Assembly: GCF_004217135.1 (NCBI RefSeq)
Contig: NZ_SHKK01000001.1
Coordinates: forward strand, 5,766,001 to 5,830,000
DNA from: Micromonospora violae
GTDB taxonomy: Bacteria > Actinomycetota > Actinomycetes > Mycobacteriales > Micromonosporaceae
DNA: 64,000 nucleotides
Reading direction: 5' to 3'
The notes under the pieces are model-generated. The model was given only the letters and a program-made list of their open reading frames with translations. It was not told the DNA's origin and searched no databases. The translations under genes and the position numbers were made by a program. How positions within the stretch are numbered: the first letter of the stretch is position 1; each line of letters opens with the position of its first letter. Shown piece by piece: positions 10,833-19,988 of this stretch.

Positions 10833-11921
10833 ATGATCGGCCGGATGTCGGGTCGGGCGGTGGTGCTGCTGCTCGTACCCCTGTTGGCTGGGTGTTCGAT
10901 CGGCGATGTCCGCCGTGAACCGCCGACCGCGTCGCCCCGAGCAACCGTCACCGCGCCGCCTCCATCGGCCGCCGTCGCTGAGGTGCGCCGCGTCCGGGTC
11001 GCCGTTGCACAGCGGTACGCCCCGCCGTACGTCGAGTTCGTCGACGCCGAGCACGGCTACGCCCTCTTCGCCAACTGCGGCGAGCCGCCGCCCGGCGACG
11101 ACTGTCCGGCGCGGCTCTTCGCCACGGATGATGGCGGACGGTCCTGGCGGGAGGTGCCACATCCCCACCCGGCGGCGGAGAACCACCAGCTCTATGCCGC
11201 GCCGGGGGTTCTGACGTTGTGGAGCGAGCCGCACGGCTGGTGGACCTCGACCGACGGTGGCACCTCGTTCACGCACGCGCTGGACGGGCCACCGCCGCAG
11301 TGGGTCGGCGCCCAGAGTCGAGTCCAGTTGATCGAGGACAGCGGTCAGGTCGGCGAGTGGGACGGCCAACGGCTGCGCCCGCTGGCCGCGCAGCCGCGCG
11401 TACCCGGGTTGAACACGGTCGATGCGGGCGACGGCCCGCTGGTGGTCGCGGCCGGGGAGAAGGACGGGAAGCCGTACGCGGCGGTCTCATTCGACCGGGG
11501 GCGGAGCTGGCAGCAGACCCCGGTGCCGGCACCCGACGGGCGCGTCGGTGTCCTGCGGGCCGTGGTCGAGCGGGACGGGACGGCCTGGCTGGTCGGGGAG
11601 CGGCCGGACCGCAATTCCTTCCCGGCGCTCTGGCGACTGCGCCGAGGGTGGGATCCGATCAGCGCCGACGGGCATCCGCCGCATATCCAATCCGTCGCGC
11701 CGATCGGCGGCGGGCTGCTCGCGGTGACCGGCCCTGGGGGCGCCGGGGCTGTCGGGGACGGTCATTACACGACGTTGCTCTGGCCGATCGGCCCCGAGCG
11801 CAGCCTGTCCGTGCTGGCCGACGGCACGATCGTGGCCGTCGGCGGGGACGGTGGAATCCTGCTCGGCGTCGGCCGGGTGGCCGAGCGCCGCTGGACGAAG
11901 ATCATCCTCGACAACTCCTGA
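10833..11921 (+). CDS. Lipoprotein with BNR/beta-propeller-like repeats
   Basis: 362 residues. The ATG at 10833 follows GGAG by 6 nt. The signal peptide ends in a lipobox (VPLLAGCS), so it should be anchored on the outer face of the membrane. The body has repeated Asp-box-like motifs of the sialidase/YCF48 propeller type: ATDDGGRSW, STDGGTSF, SFDRGRSW and others, spaced 50-70 residues apart. Such proteins are usually ligand- or partner-binding propellers rather than sialidases; catalytic residues of sialidases are not evident. No functional link to the antiporter is visible apart from the very tight divergent spacing. Confidence 0.8.
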   Translation: MIGRMSGRAVVLLLVPLLAGCSIGDVRREPPTASPRATVTAPPPSAAVAEVRRVRVAVAQRYAPPYVEFVDAEHGYALFANCGEPPPGDDCPARLFATDDGGRSWREVPHPHPAAENHQLYAAPGVLTLWSEPHGWWTSTDGGTSFTHALDGPPPQWVGAQSRVQLIEDSGQVGEWDGQRLRPLAAQPRVPGLNTVDAGDGPLVVAAGEKDGKPYAAVSFDRGRSWQQTPVPAPDGRVGVLRAVVERDGTAWLVGERPDRNSFPALWRLRRGWDPISADGHPPHIQSVAPIGGGLLAVTGPGGAGAVGDGHYTTLLWPIGPERSLSVLADGTIVAVGGDGGILLGVGRVAERRWTKIILDNS

Positions 11922-11999
11922 CGACCCCACCGACGATCCGACCTGCGCGGAATGCCCCCTTACGCGGGACAGAAGGCGCAAGATCGCGGCCGAGTTCGG

Positions 12000-12071
12000 T
12001 CGATCATGGAGTTTTGGTGCCTGGTTTGGGTTTTTGCTGGCACTTGTCACCCGCCACAACTCCATGATCGA
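12000..12071. repeat. Long palindrome, copy A
   Basis: TCGATCATGGAGTT (12000-12013) pairs perfectly with its complement at 12058-12071; the stem can continue inward with mismatches and the centre is T-rich. It lies 79 bases after the lipoprotein stop, between convergent genes. It shares the GATCAT...GTT arm with three other palindromes in this window (16982, 35987, 37062). Confidence 0.85.
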
Positions 12072-12181
12072 AGGGCGGGGCGGACTACGGCCACTCCGCC
12101 GGACGCAGCGGTGTAGTACTTGATCACCGAGAGAGATCTTGGATGAATCCGGCCCCGCCGGGGGCGCTTTCGCGCCTAGAT

Positions 12182-12393
12182 CTACTTCTCGGCCACGTAC
12201 GTGCCCTTGCCTTGGTGGCCCTGCCTTGGTGGCCCTCGATCAAGCCCTCGGCCTGCAGGATCAACAGGGCTGAGCGGACTGGCTCGGCGGACACGCCATA
12301 GTGCGAGATCATCTCGCGCCGACTTTCTGAAAGTCGAGTGGATGTCGAGTGGATCAAGCGTCGGCGCCCGCCCCGGTCGAGCGGAGCGGGCAC
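12182..12393 (-). pseudogene. Decayed GntR-family regulator broken by a tandem duplication
   Basis: A GntR-type winged helix is readable (ESRREMISHYGVS, then VRSALLILQAEGLIEG). After EGHQG the frame is lost because a 14-bp unit (12208-12221) is repeated at 12222-12235. Deleting one unit restores ...EGHQGKGTYVAEK followed by TAG at 12182, the normal end of the GntR wing. An 11-bp tandem duplication (12333-12343 and 12344-12354) lies in the N-terminal part, and no proper start or complete first helix is left. No effector domain follows. I therefore call it a recently damaged remnant rather than a functional regulator. It sits just downstream of the epoxide hydrolase on the same strand. Confidence 0.75.
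12208..12235. repeat. 14-bp tandem duplication inside the GntR remnant
   Basis: Two identical adjacent 14-bp units (TGCCTTGGTGGCCC). Because 14 is not a multiple of three, the duplication alone explains the frameshift in the remnant. Confidence 0.9.
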
Positions 12394-12418
12394 CGATCAG
12401 TCGCACCGGACCTCGAGG

Positions 12419-13555
12419 TCAGCGGAGGCTGGCGAAGAACTCGCGGATGTCGGCGACCAGGACATCGGTGGCCTGGTGGGCGGCGTAGTGGCCACCGACG
12501 TCGCCGCGGCCGTCGACGTCGCTCTCGTACGCCGTCCAGCGGACAATGTTCGCGTGGTCGCGCTCGGCGAAGCGGCGGATGGACTGGAAGTCGCCGGGGA
12601 ACATGGCCAGCGCGGTCGGAACGGTGGTCGGCTCGGTCGGCGGCTCGCCGGCGTGCGCGTCCTCCCAGTAGAACCGGATGGCCGAGGCGGCCGTGCCGGT
12701 GAACCAGTAGAGCGCCACGTTGCCCAGGATGAAGTCGGCATCCAGGCTCTCGTCGAAGAGCTGAGCGTTCCAGGCGAGCAGCCCCACCGGCGAGTCGGCC
12801 AGCGCGAACGCCAGGGTCTGCGGCTGCTGGCTGTGCACCTGGTTGAAGGAGAACTTGTTCTCGTAGAACCACTGGAGGTGCCCGAGCGCCGCCTGGTCCG
12901 CCTCGGAGAGCCCGGCGAACTCGGCCGGGTCACCCGAGGGGAACGAGAAGAGTTGGGTGACGTGTACGCCGAGCACGCGCTCCGGAGCGACCCGGCCCAG
13001 CTCCGGCGCGATCATCGAGCCGGCGTCGTTGCCGACCGCGCCGTAGCTGTCGTACCCCAGGCGGTTCATGAGCTCGGCCCAGGCGCGGGCGGTGCGGAAC
13101 CGGTTCCAGCCGGCGCTGCGGGTCGGGCCGGAGAAGCCGTAGCCGGGCAGTGACGGGATGACCAGGTGGAAGGCCGGCGCGTCCGGGTCGGTCGGTTCGG
13201 TGAGCGGGGCGATCACGTCGAGGTACTCCAGCACCGAGCCGGGCCAGCCGTGGGTGAGCACCAGCGCGGTGGCGTCCGGCCGGGACGACCGGACGTGCAG
13301 GAAGTGGATCTGCTCGCCGTCGATCTCGGTGACGAACTGCGGGTGGGCGTTCAGGCGGGCCTCGACGGCACGCCAGTCGAACTCGCCCCGCCACCGGTCG
13401 GCGAGGGCGCGCACCCGGTCGGTGCTCATCCCGTACGAGTCGCCCGTGCCGGGCAGGTCGGCGGGCCAGATGGTGCGGCCGAGCCGGGCGGCCAGGTCGT
13501 CGAGGGCGGTCTGCGGGATCTCGACGCGGAACGGGCGGATCGCGGTGTCGCTCAT
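12419..13555 (-). CDS. Epoxide hydrolase, EHN-type alpha/beta hydrolase
   Basis: 378 residues from ATG 13555 with GAAGGAG upstream. It begins with the epoxide-hydrolase N-terminal domain (IRPFRVEIPQTALDDLAARL), then the alpha/beta fold with the oxyanion motif HGWPGS, a nucleophile elbow GNDAGS carrying the expected Asp, and a late GGHYAAH supplying the catalytic His. It would open epoxides to diols by an ester intermediate. The substrate is unknown; such enzymes are used in detoxification and in natural-product or terpene metabolism. It is transcribed divergently from a TetR gene with symmetric sequence between them, so it is probably the regulated target. Confidence 0.9.
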   Translation of the reverse strand: MSDTAIRPFRVEIPQTALDDLAARLGRTIWPADLPGTGDSYGMSTDRVRALADRWRGEFDWRAVEARLNAHPQFVTEIDGEQIHFLHVRSSRPDATALVLTHGWPGSVLEYLDVIAPLTEPTDPDAPAFHLVIPSLPGYGFSGPTRSAGWNRFRTARAWAELMNRLGYDSYGAVGNDAGSMIAPELGRVAPERVLGVHVTQLFSFPSGDPAEFAGLSEADQAALGHLQWFYENKFSFNQVHSQQPQTLAFALADSPVGLLAWNAQLFDESLDADFILGNVALYWFTGTAASAIRFYWEDAHAGEPPTEPTTVPTALAMFPGDFQSIRRFAERDHANIVRWTAYESDVDGRGDVGGHYAAHQATDVLVADIREFFASLR

Positions 13556-13574
13556 GCCGGAACTCCTTCGGAAC

Positions 13575-13623
13575 GGAATGTTTCGTTCTGCTACCACCGT
13601 AGCAGAGCGGAACGATCCGTTCC
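13575..13623. promoter_or_regulatory. Symmetric operator region between epoxide hydrolase and TetR genes
   Basis: Two related sites, GGAATGTTTCGTTC (13575-13588) and GGAACGATCCGTTCC (13609-13623), flank a perfect inverted repeat CTGCTAC-CACC-GTAGCAG (13588-13605). The right-hand site fits GGAACG-N3-CGTTCC. The whole 49-bp block is nearly symmetric about its centre and covers both promoter regions, as expected for binding by the adjacent TetR protein. Confidence 0.65.
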
Positions 13624-13640
13624 ACTGTTAGGCTGGCGAC

Positions 13641-14285
13641 ATGTCACCGACTTCCCGTCAGGCGCTGGGCGGTCGCCGCGCCCAGGCCGCCCGCAACGAC
13701 GAGGTCATCCTCGCCGCCGCCCGCGCCGTCTTCCTCGACGATCCGAAGGCCCCGATCGCCGCCGTCGCCGAACGCGCGGGCGTCGGCATCAGTGCGCTCT
13801 ACCGGCGGTACGCGGGCAAGGAGGACCTGCTGCGTCAGCTCTGCCACGACGGGTTGCGCCGGTACGTCGCGGAGGCCGAGACCGCCCTCGCCGAGCCGGA
13901 CGACTGGGCCGCGTTCACCGGTTTCCTGGCCCGGGTGGTCGACGCCGACGTGCACTCGCTCACCGTCCACCTCGCCGGCACCTTCACCCCGACCGAGGAG
14001 ATGGGTCGGGACGCGGTGCGCGCCAACGACCTGGCCGTGCTGCTCTTCGAGCGGGCCCGGGCCAGCGGACGGCTGCGCGCCGACGCGGTCGTACCGGATC
14101 TGGGGTTGGTGTTGGAGGCGTGCGCCGCGGTCCGGGTCCCTGATCCGGAACGGACCCGCGAACTGCGCCGCCGGCAACTCGCGGTCCTGCTGGCCGGCCT
14201 GTCGACGGGGTCGGACGCGGACCCGCTGCCCGGCCCACCCCCGGCGGCTGGCGAGTTCGACTGGCGGTGGCGACGTCGGGAGTGA
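13641..14285 (+). CDS. TetR-family transcriptional regulator
   Basis: 214 residues. N-terminal helix-turn-helix: ILAAARAVFLDD, AAVAERAGVGISALYRRYAGKEDLL. The remaining helical domain should bind a ligand, and the last 30 residues are proline-rich and disordered. Likely represses the divergent epoxide hydrolase gene and itself through the symmetric region at 13575-13623. TAGGCT six bases before the ATG suggests a leaderless transcript. The ligand is unknown; by context it may be an epoxide or other lipophilic compound. Confidence 0.88.
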   Translation: MSPTSRQALGGRRAQAARNDEVILAAARAVFLDDPKAPIAAVAERAGVGISALYRRYAGKEDLLRQLCHDGLRRYVAEAETALAEPDDWAAFTGFLARVVDADVHSLTVHLAGTFTPTEEMGRDAVRANDLAVLLFERARASGRLRADAVVPDLGLVLEACAAVRVPDPERTRELRRRQLAVLLAGLSTGSDADPLPGPPPAAGEFDWRWRRRE

Positions 14286-14303
14286 TGGGCGTCACGCGCT
14301 AAG

Positions 14304-14324
14304 GTTGAGCGGAATACGCTCAAC
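14304..14324 (+). promoter_or_regulatory. HAIR operator of clpB (HspR site)
   Basis: GTTGAGC-N7-GCTCAAC is a perfect inverted repeat matching the HAIR spacing, 46 bp before the clpB start. ClpB is a classical HspR target in actinobacteria, which supports regulation by the HspR encoded at 7615. Confidence 0.85.
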
Positions 14325-14370
14325 TCTGGTTGTGTCCAACCCAGTGGACAACGCCGATCCGGGGGAGCCC

Positions 14371-16962
14371 ATGAACACCGAGAAACTCACCACCAAGAGC
14401 CGCGAAGCCATCACGGGCGCTGTCGCGCTGGCCAACCAGCGTGGGCACGCCACCGTGGAGCCGTGGCACCTGCTCCTGTCACTCCTGGACACCGACGGCT
14501 CGACCGCCACCGGTCTGCTGCGCGCCGTCGGGGCCGACCCGACCGAGCTGCGCCAGACCGCCCAGCGCGCGGTCGACAACCTGCCGGCCGCGCGCGGCTC
14601 CAGCATCGCCGAGCCGACGTTGGCCCGGGAGTTCGTCAACGCCATCGGCGCCGCGGAGCAGATCGCCCGGCCGTTGGGCGACGAATACACCTCCACCGAG
14701 CATCTGCTCGCCGGCCTGGCCCGGGTGGGCGGGGCGGTGTCCGGCGCGCTGAAGACCGTCGGTGCCACCGAGGAAGCCCTGGTCGGTGCCTTCCCGACCG
14801 TGCGCGGTGGGGACCGTCGGGTCACCACCGCCGACCCCGAGCAGACCTACCAGGCCCTGACCAAGTACGGCGTCGACCTCACCGGCAGCGCCCGGGACGG
14901 CAAGATCGACCCGGTCATCGGTCGGGACTCCGAGATCCGTCGGGTCATCCAGGTGCTCTCCCGGCGTACCAAGAACAACCCGGTGCTGATCGGCGAGCCC
15001 GGCGTCGGCAAGACCGCGATCGTCGAGGGCCTGGCCCAGCGGATCGTCACCGGCGACGTGCCCGAGTCACTGCGCGACAAGAAGCTGATCTCGCTGGACC
15101 TTGGCGCGATGGTCGCCGGCGCGCAGTACCGCGGGCAGTTCGAGGAGCGGTTGAAGTCCGTCCTGGAGGAGATCAAGAACTCCAACGGGCAGGTCATCAC
15201 GTTCCTCGACGAGCTGCACACCGTCGTCGGCGCCGGCAAGGGCGAGGGCTCGATGGACGCCGGCAACATGCTCAAGCCGATGCTGGCCCGGGGCGAGCTG
15301 CGGATGGTGGGCGCCACCACGCTGGACGAGTACCGCGAGCACATTGAGAAGGACCCAGCGCTGGAGCGCCGCTTCCAGCCGGTCCTGGTTGGTGAGCCGA
15401 CCATCGAGGACACCATCGGCATCCTGCGGGGGCTCAAGGAGCGCTACGAGGTGCACCACGGCGTACGGATCACCGACGCCGCGCTGGTCGCCGCCGCCAC
15501 ACTGTCCGACCGTTACATCACCGACCGGTTCCTGCCGGACAAGGCGATCGACCTGGTCGACGAGTCCGCGTCCCGGCTCCGGATGGAGATCGACTCCCGT
15601 CCGGTCGAGGTGGACGAGATCGAGCGGGCGGTCCGCCGGTTGGAGATCGAGGAGATGGCGCTGGCCAAGGAGCCGGACGCCGCCTCGGCCGAGCGGTTGG
15701 AGCGGCTCCGCCAGGAGCTGGCCGACAAGCGCGAGCAGCTCACCGTGCTCTCCGAGCGCTGGCAGACGGAGAAGAGCCACATCACCAAGCTCTCCACCGC
15801 CAAGGAGGAGTTGGAACGCCTCGGCGGCGAGGCCGAGCGGGCCGAGCGGGACGGCGAGTTGGAACGCGCCGCCGAGCTGCGCTACGGCCGGATCCCCGCC
15901 CTCAAGGTCGAGCTGACGCAGGCCGAGGAGGAGCTGGCGCAGCTCCAGGCCGATGGCGCGATGCTCAAGGAGGAGGTCGGCGCGGACGACATCGCCGCGG
16001 TGGTCGCCTCCTGGACCGGCATCCCCGCCGGCCGTCTGCTGGAGGGTGAGACGGCCAAGCTGCTGCGGATGGAGGAGTCGCTGGGCGGCCGGGTGGTCGG
16101 CCAGGCCGAAGCGGTCGGCGCGGTCTCCGACGCGGTACGCCGTGCCCGGGCCGGAATCGCCGACCCCGATCGGCCGACCGGCAGCTTCCTCTTCCTCGGC
16201 CCCACCGGTGTCGGTAAGACGGAGCTGGCCAAGGCCCTCGCCGAGTTCCTCTTCGACGACGAACGGGCCATGGTCCGCATCGACATGAGCGAGTACGGCG
16301 AGAAGCACTCGGTCGCTCGCCTGGTGGGTGCGCCACCCGGCTACGTCGGCTACAACGAGGGTGGTCAGCTCACCGAGGCGGTGCGCCGACGGCCGTACTC
16401 GGTGGTGCTGCTGGACGAGGTGGAGAAGGCCCACCCGGACGTCTTCGACGTGCTGTTGCAGGTCCTCGACGACGGCCGGCTCACCGACGGCCAGGGCCGC
16501 ACGGTGGACTTCCGCAACGCGATTCTGATCCTCACGTCCAACCTCGGGTCGTCGGTGATCAGCGACCTGACGCTCGCCGACGAGCAGCGCCGCGAGGGCG
16601 TGCTGGCCGTGGTCCGATCGCACTTCAAGCCGGAGTTCCTCAACCGGCTCGACGACATCGTCGTCTTCGCCTCGCTGCGCGGGGACGACCTGCGCTCCAT
16701 CGTCGACATTCAGCTGGATCGGATGCGGAACCGTCTTGCGGACCGCCGATTGGCACTGGAGATCACCGAGTCCGCCCGGCAGTGGCTCGCCGAGCACGGC
16801 TACGACCCGATCTACGGTGCCCGTCCGCTGCGCCGTCTGGTCCAGACCGCGATCGGAGACCAGTTGGCCAAGGCCCTCCTGGCCGGCCAGATCCGCGACG
16901 GCGACACGGTAAAGGTGGACCGCACCCCCGACCCCAAAACCCTCTCAGTAACCCCCGCCTAA
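14371..16962 (+). CDS. clpB: Disaggregase ClpB (Hsp100)
   Basis: 863-residue AAA+ unfoldase that works with DnaK to rescue aggregated proteins. Start ATG 14371 (GGGGGAG upstream); the longer open frame upstream overlaps the TetR gene. Domain order: Clp N-domain (about 1-145), AAA1 with Walker [10 protein letters not shown] near 208, the long coiled-coil middle domain (about 400-530) that distinguishes ClpB from ClpA/C, and AAA2 with GPTGVGKTE near 610 and the terminal [12 protein letters not shown] sensor-2 region. Single gene preceded by a HAIR operator and followed by a long palindrome. Confidence 0.98.
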   Translation: MNTEKLTTKSREAITGAVALANQRGHATVEPWHLLLSLLDTDGSTATGLLRAVGADPTELRQTAQRAVDNLPAARGSSIAEPTLAREFVNAIGAAEQIARPLGDEYTSTEHLLAGLARVGGAVSGALKTVGATEEALVGAFPTVRGGDRRVTTADPEQTYQALTKYGVDLTGSARDGKIDPVIGRDSEIRRVIQVLSRRTKNNPVLIGEPGVGKTAIVEGLAQRIVTGDVPESLRDKKLISLDLGAMVAGAQYRGQFEERLKSVLEEIKNSNGQVITFLDELHTVVGAGKGEGSMDAGNMLKPMLARGELRMVGATTLDEYREHIEKDPALERRFQPVLVGEPTIEDTIGILRGLKERYEVHHGVRITDAALVAAATLSDRYITDRFLPDKAIDLVDESASRLRMEIDSRPVEVDEIERAVRRLEIEEMALAKEPDAASAERLERLRQELADKREQLTVLSERWQTEKSHITKLSTAKEELERLGGEAERAERDGELERAAELRYGRIPALKVELTQAEEELAQLQADGAMLKEEVGADDIAAVVASWTGIPAGRLLEGETAKLLRMEESLGGRVVGQAEAVGAVSDAVRRARAGIADPDRPTGSFLFLGPTGVGKTELAKALAEFLFDDERAMVRIDMSEYGEKHSVARLVGAPPGYVGYNEGGQLTEAVRRRPYSVVLLDEVEKAHPDVFDVLLQVLDDGRLTDGQGRTVDFRNAILILTSNLGSSVISDLTLADEQRREGVLAVVRSHFKPEFLNRLDDIVVFASLRGDDLRSIVDIQLDRMRNRLADRRLALEITESARQWLAEHGYDPIYGARPLRRLVQTAIGDQLAKALLAGQIRDGDTVKVDRTPDPKTLSVTPA

Positions 16963-16981
16963 AACCCACCCCTTAAGGCGG

Positions 16982-17037
16982 TGATCAAGAGGTTTGCGTC
17001 AGATCCGCGTCTTCTCATGACGCAAACCTCTTGATCA
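16982..17037. repeat. Long palindrome, copy B, after clpB
   Basis: A 20-bp perfect inverted repeat (arms 16982-17001 and 17018-17037, arm TGATCAAGAGGTTTGCGTCA) with a 16-nt loop, 20 bases after the clpB stop. It could terminate clpB, but it has no T-run and its arms share sequence with copies A, C and D. Confidence 0.9.
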
Positions 17038-17076
17038 ACAGGGTGGGGCGGGGGTGGGCGGGGAAAGAGTTGGGAC

Positions 17077-17460
17077 ATGTTCGGGATTGGGAAAGACAAG
17101 TGGGAACGGGAACTCCGTGCGGCCGTTGACACATTGCTGACGGCCGACACGCTCGCCTTCGGAGGAGTCGGCATCGCCGGGAAACTGCTGCCGGTGACCG
17201 AGGCGTACGAGCGGGTCTCGGCCGCTCTCGACGACCACCCCGAGGAGGTACGCCGCCAACTCGACCGGGTGCTGGCCGACGGCACACCCGCCGGCCGGGC
17301 GTACGCGGCCACGCTGCTGGAGCGCGTCGACCCGGCAGCGGCCCGAGCGGCCTGGACGTCGCTGCGGGACGACCCGAGTGAGTTCACCACCTTCGTCGGG
17401 TGCGTGATGGACCGCGAAACCCTTGGCACGTACGCCAGTGGGCGGCTCACCGCGACGTGA
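17077..17460 (+). CDS. Hypothetical helical protein
   Basis: 127 residues, ATG start about 40 bases after palindrome B. The sequence is helical and soluble, with no signal peptide, and reads like one or two alpha-alpha repeats (RAYAATLLERVDPAAARAAW). No family recognised. The only hint of context is that it opens a run of small hypothetical and membrane protein genes on the same strand. Confidence 0.6.
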   Translation: MFGIGKDKWERELRAAVDTLLTADTLAFGGVGIAGKLLPVTEAYERVSAALDDHPEEVRRQLDRVLADGTPAGRAYAATLLERVDPAAARAAWTSLRDDPSEFTTFVGCVMDRETLGTYASGRLTAT

Positions 17461-17529
17461 TCCATTCGCCGGTCGGTGCTGCCCGATTGGTTCTGCCGGT
17501 CGCCGACAACGCGCCGTACGTTGCGAGCC

Positions 17530-18384
17530 ATGAGCCCGCCCGCCACCGCGCCGCGTCCGCCCCGCCCGGTTACCGTGACCATCGCCTTCTGGCTGCAACT
17601 GACGGTGGTGCTGGTGCTGCTCGGTCTGGCCGCGCTGACCGTGGTCCAGGCGGTGCACTTCGACGGCCAGATCGACCGCGCGGTGCGACTGGTGCCGGAC
17701 GCCGACCCGGACGAGGTGACAGGCGAGCGGCAGGGCAACATCGCGATGGCGCTGATCCTCGGCGTACCGGCGGTGCTGCTCGCGGTCTGGCTGGCGGCCA
17801 CCGTCGTGCCGGTCCGGCGGGGCGCCAACGTCGCGCGGATCCTGGTCTTCGTCGCCAGTGGCGCGCAGCTGCTCGTCTGCTTCACGCAGTGCTGTTCCGG
17901 AGCGTTTGTGGTGCCACTGCTGGCCGCCCCGGAGATCGGGGGCGAGCCGCCACCGGAGTGGGACGACGAGTGGGAGACGTCGACGTTCTTCGACACGCTC
18001 TACGCCGGCACCGACCCCTGGGACGATCTGATCTTTCCCGCGGCAGGGGTGGGCGTGCTCACCGTTCTGATGCTCTCCGCGGCCGTGGTCCTGCTGTTGG
18101 CGTTGCCGCCCGCGAACCGCTGGTTCGTGCCGCGTACCGCGAACGAGACGTTGCCCGGCCCGACCTGGGCGATGCCCATTCCCACCTACGCCCCGATCGG
18201 TTACGGATACCCGACGACTCCGTTCGTGCCGGGCTTCCTGCCGCCGAACCAGCCGCTCCCACCCGGCTACCTGATCTGCCCCGACCCGGCCGCGCACCTG
18301 ACGCCGGGCGTCCCGGGTACCTCGCCCGGGCCGACCGGACCGCCGACGGCGCCCCCGGAGGACGCGCCCGACCACCTTCGCTAG
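17530..18384 (+). CDS. Four-helix membrane protein, proline-rich tail (paralogue 1)
   Basis: 284 residues from the ATG at 17530; TACGTT seven bases upstream suggests a leaderless transcript, and the in-frame upstream start at 17476 has no support. Four hydrophobic segments (about 15-40, 72-95, 104-130 and 170-195) enclose an acidic extracytoplasmic loop with WDDEWETSTFFD. The last helix ends LLALPPANRW, a motif shared with the proteins at 19145 and 19988, and a Pro/Tyr-rich tail follows. The three look like paralogues. Function unknown. Confidence 0.7.
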   Translation: MSPPATAPRPPRPVTVTIAFWLQLTVVLVLLGLAALTVVQAVHFDGQIDRAVRLVPDADPDEVTGERQGNIAMALILGVPAVLLAVWLAATVVPVRRGANVARILVFVASGAQLLVCFTQCCSGAFVVPLLAAPEIGGEPPPEWDDEWETSTFFDTLYAGTDPWDDLIFPAAGVGVLTVLMLSAAVVLLLALPPANRWFVPRTANETLPGPTWAMPIPTYAPIGYGYPTTPFVPGFLPPNQPLPPGYLICPDPAAHLTPGVPGTSPGPTGPPTAPPEDAPDHLR

Positions 18385-18466
18385 CTGAGCTGTCGGCCAC
18401 AGCACGGGTCTTCCTGGTGCCGAGCGTTGTTACCGTCTGCGCCGACGTACCTGGGGAGGTGGTCGG

Positions 18467-19042
18467 GTGGACACGCTGGTGACGTGCCTGCTGGCGGCTG
18501 TTGCCGTGGTCGCGGTGGCCGTGATCGTCGTGCAGGCGCGCCGATGGGCGGCGAGCCGGGCGGACGGCCGGCCGGCGGAGTCGCCGCGCGGCGGCCCGCT
18601 GCGTCTGGCCCCGGGTGACCGCGTGCGGATTCGCGAGCAGGAGTACGCGGTGACCGGCACGATCCGCCTCGTCGAGGGCGACTGGAGTTGGGCGCAGCAC
18701 CTGCTCGACGACGACTCCGGGACCCGCCACCGGCTCTCCGTGGAGAACGGCACCGAACTCGAACTGGTGCTCTGGACCGCCGAACCGGGTGCCGCCGTCA
18801 CCCCGGGCGCCCCGACCATCGAACTCGGCGGGCGGCGCTACACCTGGGCCGAGACCGGGCAGGCCCGCTACACCGCCACCGGCGAGACCGGACTGCCGTC
18901 GACCGGAACGATGCGCTACCACGACTACCAGTCCGGTGGCGCCGCCCGGCTCTCCTTCGAGGCGTACGGCGAAGAGGGTTGGAGGGTGGCCCTCGGTCAC
19001 CTGCTCGACCCCGCCGACCTGACGATCCGCCCCCACGCCTGA
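18467..19042 (+). CDS. DUF4178-like membrane-anchored protein
   Basis: 191 residues from GTG with GGGGAGGTGG upstream. One N-terminal membrane helix (TCLLAAVAVVAVAVIVVQ) is followed by a soluble beta-rich domain with LAPGDRVRIREQEYAVTGTIRLVEGDWSW and a late YHDYQSGGAARLSFE, which I associate with DUF4178. Proteins of this kind often neighbour phage-shock, PspA or tellurite genes, but none is present here. Role unknown. Confidence 0.65.
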   Translation: MDTLVTCLLAAVAVVAVAVIVVQARRWAASRADGRPAESPRGGPLRLAPGDRVRIREQEYAVTGTIRLVEGDWSWAQHLLDDDSGTRHRLSVENGTELELVLWTAEPGAAVTPGAPTIELGGRRYTWAETGQARYTATGETGLPSTGTMRYHDYQSGGAARLSFEAYGEEGWRVALGHLLDPADLTIRPHA

Positions 19043-19144
19043 GGCCACCTGAGCCGGACCGGGCGGGCGCGCCAGGCTGGTCGAGGCATGCCGAATTGGC
19101 CGGATGTCGATACGGTGTGGGCGCGATCTTAGGGAAGGAGAATC

Positions 19145-19915
19145 GTGGTCGATTCCCAGAGCACGCCGGCCCGTCAGCGGCCATCCATTGTGTCGATTTC
19201 CAGTTACCTGCTCTTCCTGTTCGTGGCGCTCCAGGTGATCAGTCTGATCATCACGCTCAGCACCTTCGGCAAGACGCGCGACGCGCTCCGTGACGCGTAC
19301 GCGGACAGCACGGTGGAGGGCGCCGACCAGGTGGCCGACGTCTTCGCCGTCGTCGGCATCGGCGGCAGCATCGTCCTGCTGCTGCTCGCGGTCGTGCTGG
19401 GCGTCCTCGCGCTGTTCAACAACCAGGGCCGCAACGGTGCCCGGATCACCACCTGGATCGTCGGCGGCATCATGGTCTGCTGCGTCGGCGGTGGCCTGCT
19501 CAGCAACGCGGCCGGCGGTCTCAACGCCGGTGGTGGCGGGACCGGCGGCGACGGGCCGACCCCTGAGGAGGTCCAGCGCCGCCTGGAGGACGCCCTGCCC
19601 GACTGGGTCACCCCGGTCAGCCTCCTGCTCGGCGTGCTCAGCCTGATCGCGCTGATCACGGCGCTGATCCTGCTGGCGCTGCCGAAGGCGAACCCGTTCT
19701 TCCGCAAGCAGGCCGCAGCCTGGGAGCCGCCGACTCCGGGCGCCAGCTACCCGGGTCAACCGCAGGCGCCGGGTCAGCCCGGCTACCCGCAGGCAACCGG
19801 CGAGCCGGGCTATCCGTCGACTGGGGAGCCCAGCTACCCGCCGCCGCCGGCCACGAACCGGCCGGACGACACGCCGCCGACGGACCGGCCCGGGTCGACT
19901 CCGCCGTCGAGCTGA
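19145..19915 (+). CDS. Four-helix membrane protein, proline-rich tail (paralogue 2)
   Basis: 256 residues, GTG start with GGGAAGGAGAA upstream. Four hydrophobic segments separated by short loops; the helix pair around GGSIVLLLLAVVLGVLALF and TTWIVGGIMVCCVG resembles the equivalent part of the gene at 19988. The fourth helix ends LLALPKANPFF, and a 55-residue tail has Pro-Gly-Tyr repeats (GQPGYPQ, GEPGYPS, GEPSYPP). Probable tandem paralogue of the proteins at 17530 and 19988. Function unknown. Confidence 0.72.
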   Translation: MVDSQSTPARQRPSIVSISSYLLFLFVALQVISLIITLSTFGKTRDALRDAYADSTVEGADQVADVFAVVGIGGSIVLLLLAVVLGVLALFNNQGRNGARITTWIVGGIMVCCVGGGLLSNAAGGLNAGGGGTGGDGPTPEEVQRRLEDALPDWVTPVSLLLGVLSLIALITALILLALPKANPFFRKQAAAWEPPTPGASYPGQPQAPGQPGYPQATGEPGYPSTGEPSYPPPPATNRPDDTPPTDRPGSTPPSS

Positions 19916-19935
19916 CGGCCCGATAAGCACGACGC

Positions 19936-19988
19936 CGACGATCCCTCCGAGTAGGTTGCAACCCGACGCCTACCGGAGGGATTCGTCG
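19936..19988 (+). promoter_or_regulatory. Hairpin covering the ribosome-binding site of the next gene
   Basis: CGACG, ATCCCTCCG and GTAGG (19936-19955) pair with CCTAC, CGGAGGGAT and CGTCG (19969-19988), giving 19 base pairs with two single-base bulges. CGGAGGGA is the ribosome-binding site of the gene at 19988, and the first G of its GTG closes the stem. It may control translation, or it may be the terminator of the preceding gene. Confidence 0.6.

Noticed and set aside
12338..13153. Plus-strand frames opposite the epoxide hydrolase
   Set aside because: Shadow frame of a gene with all catalytic motifs on the minus strand.
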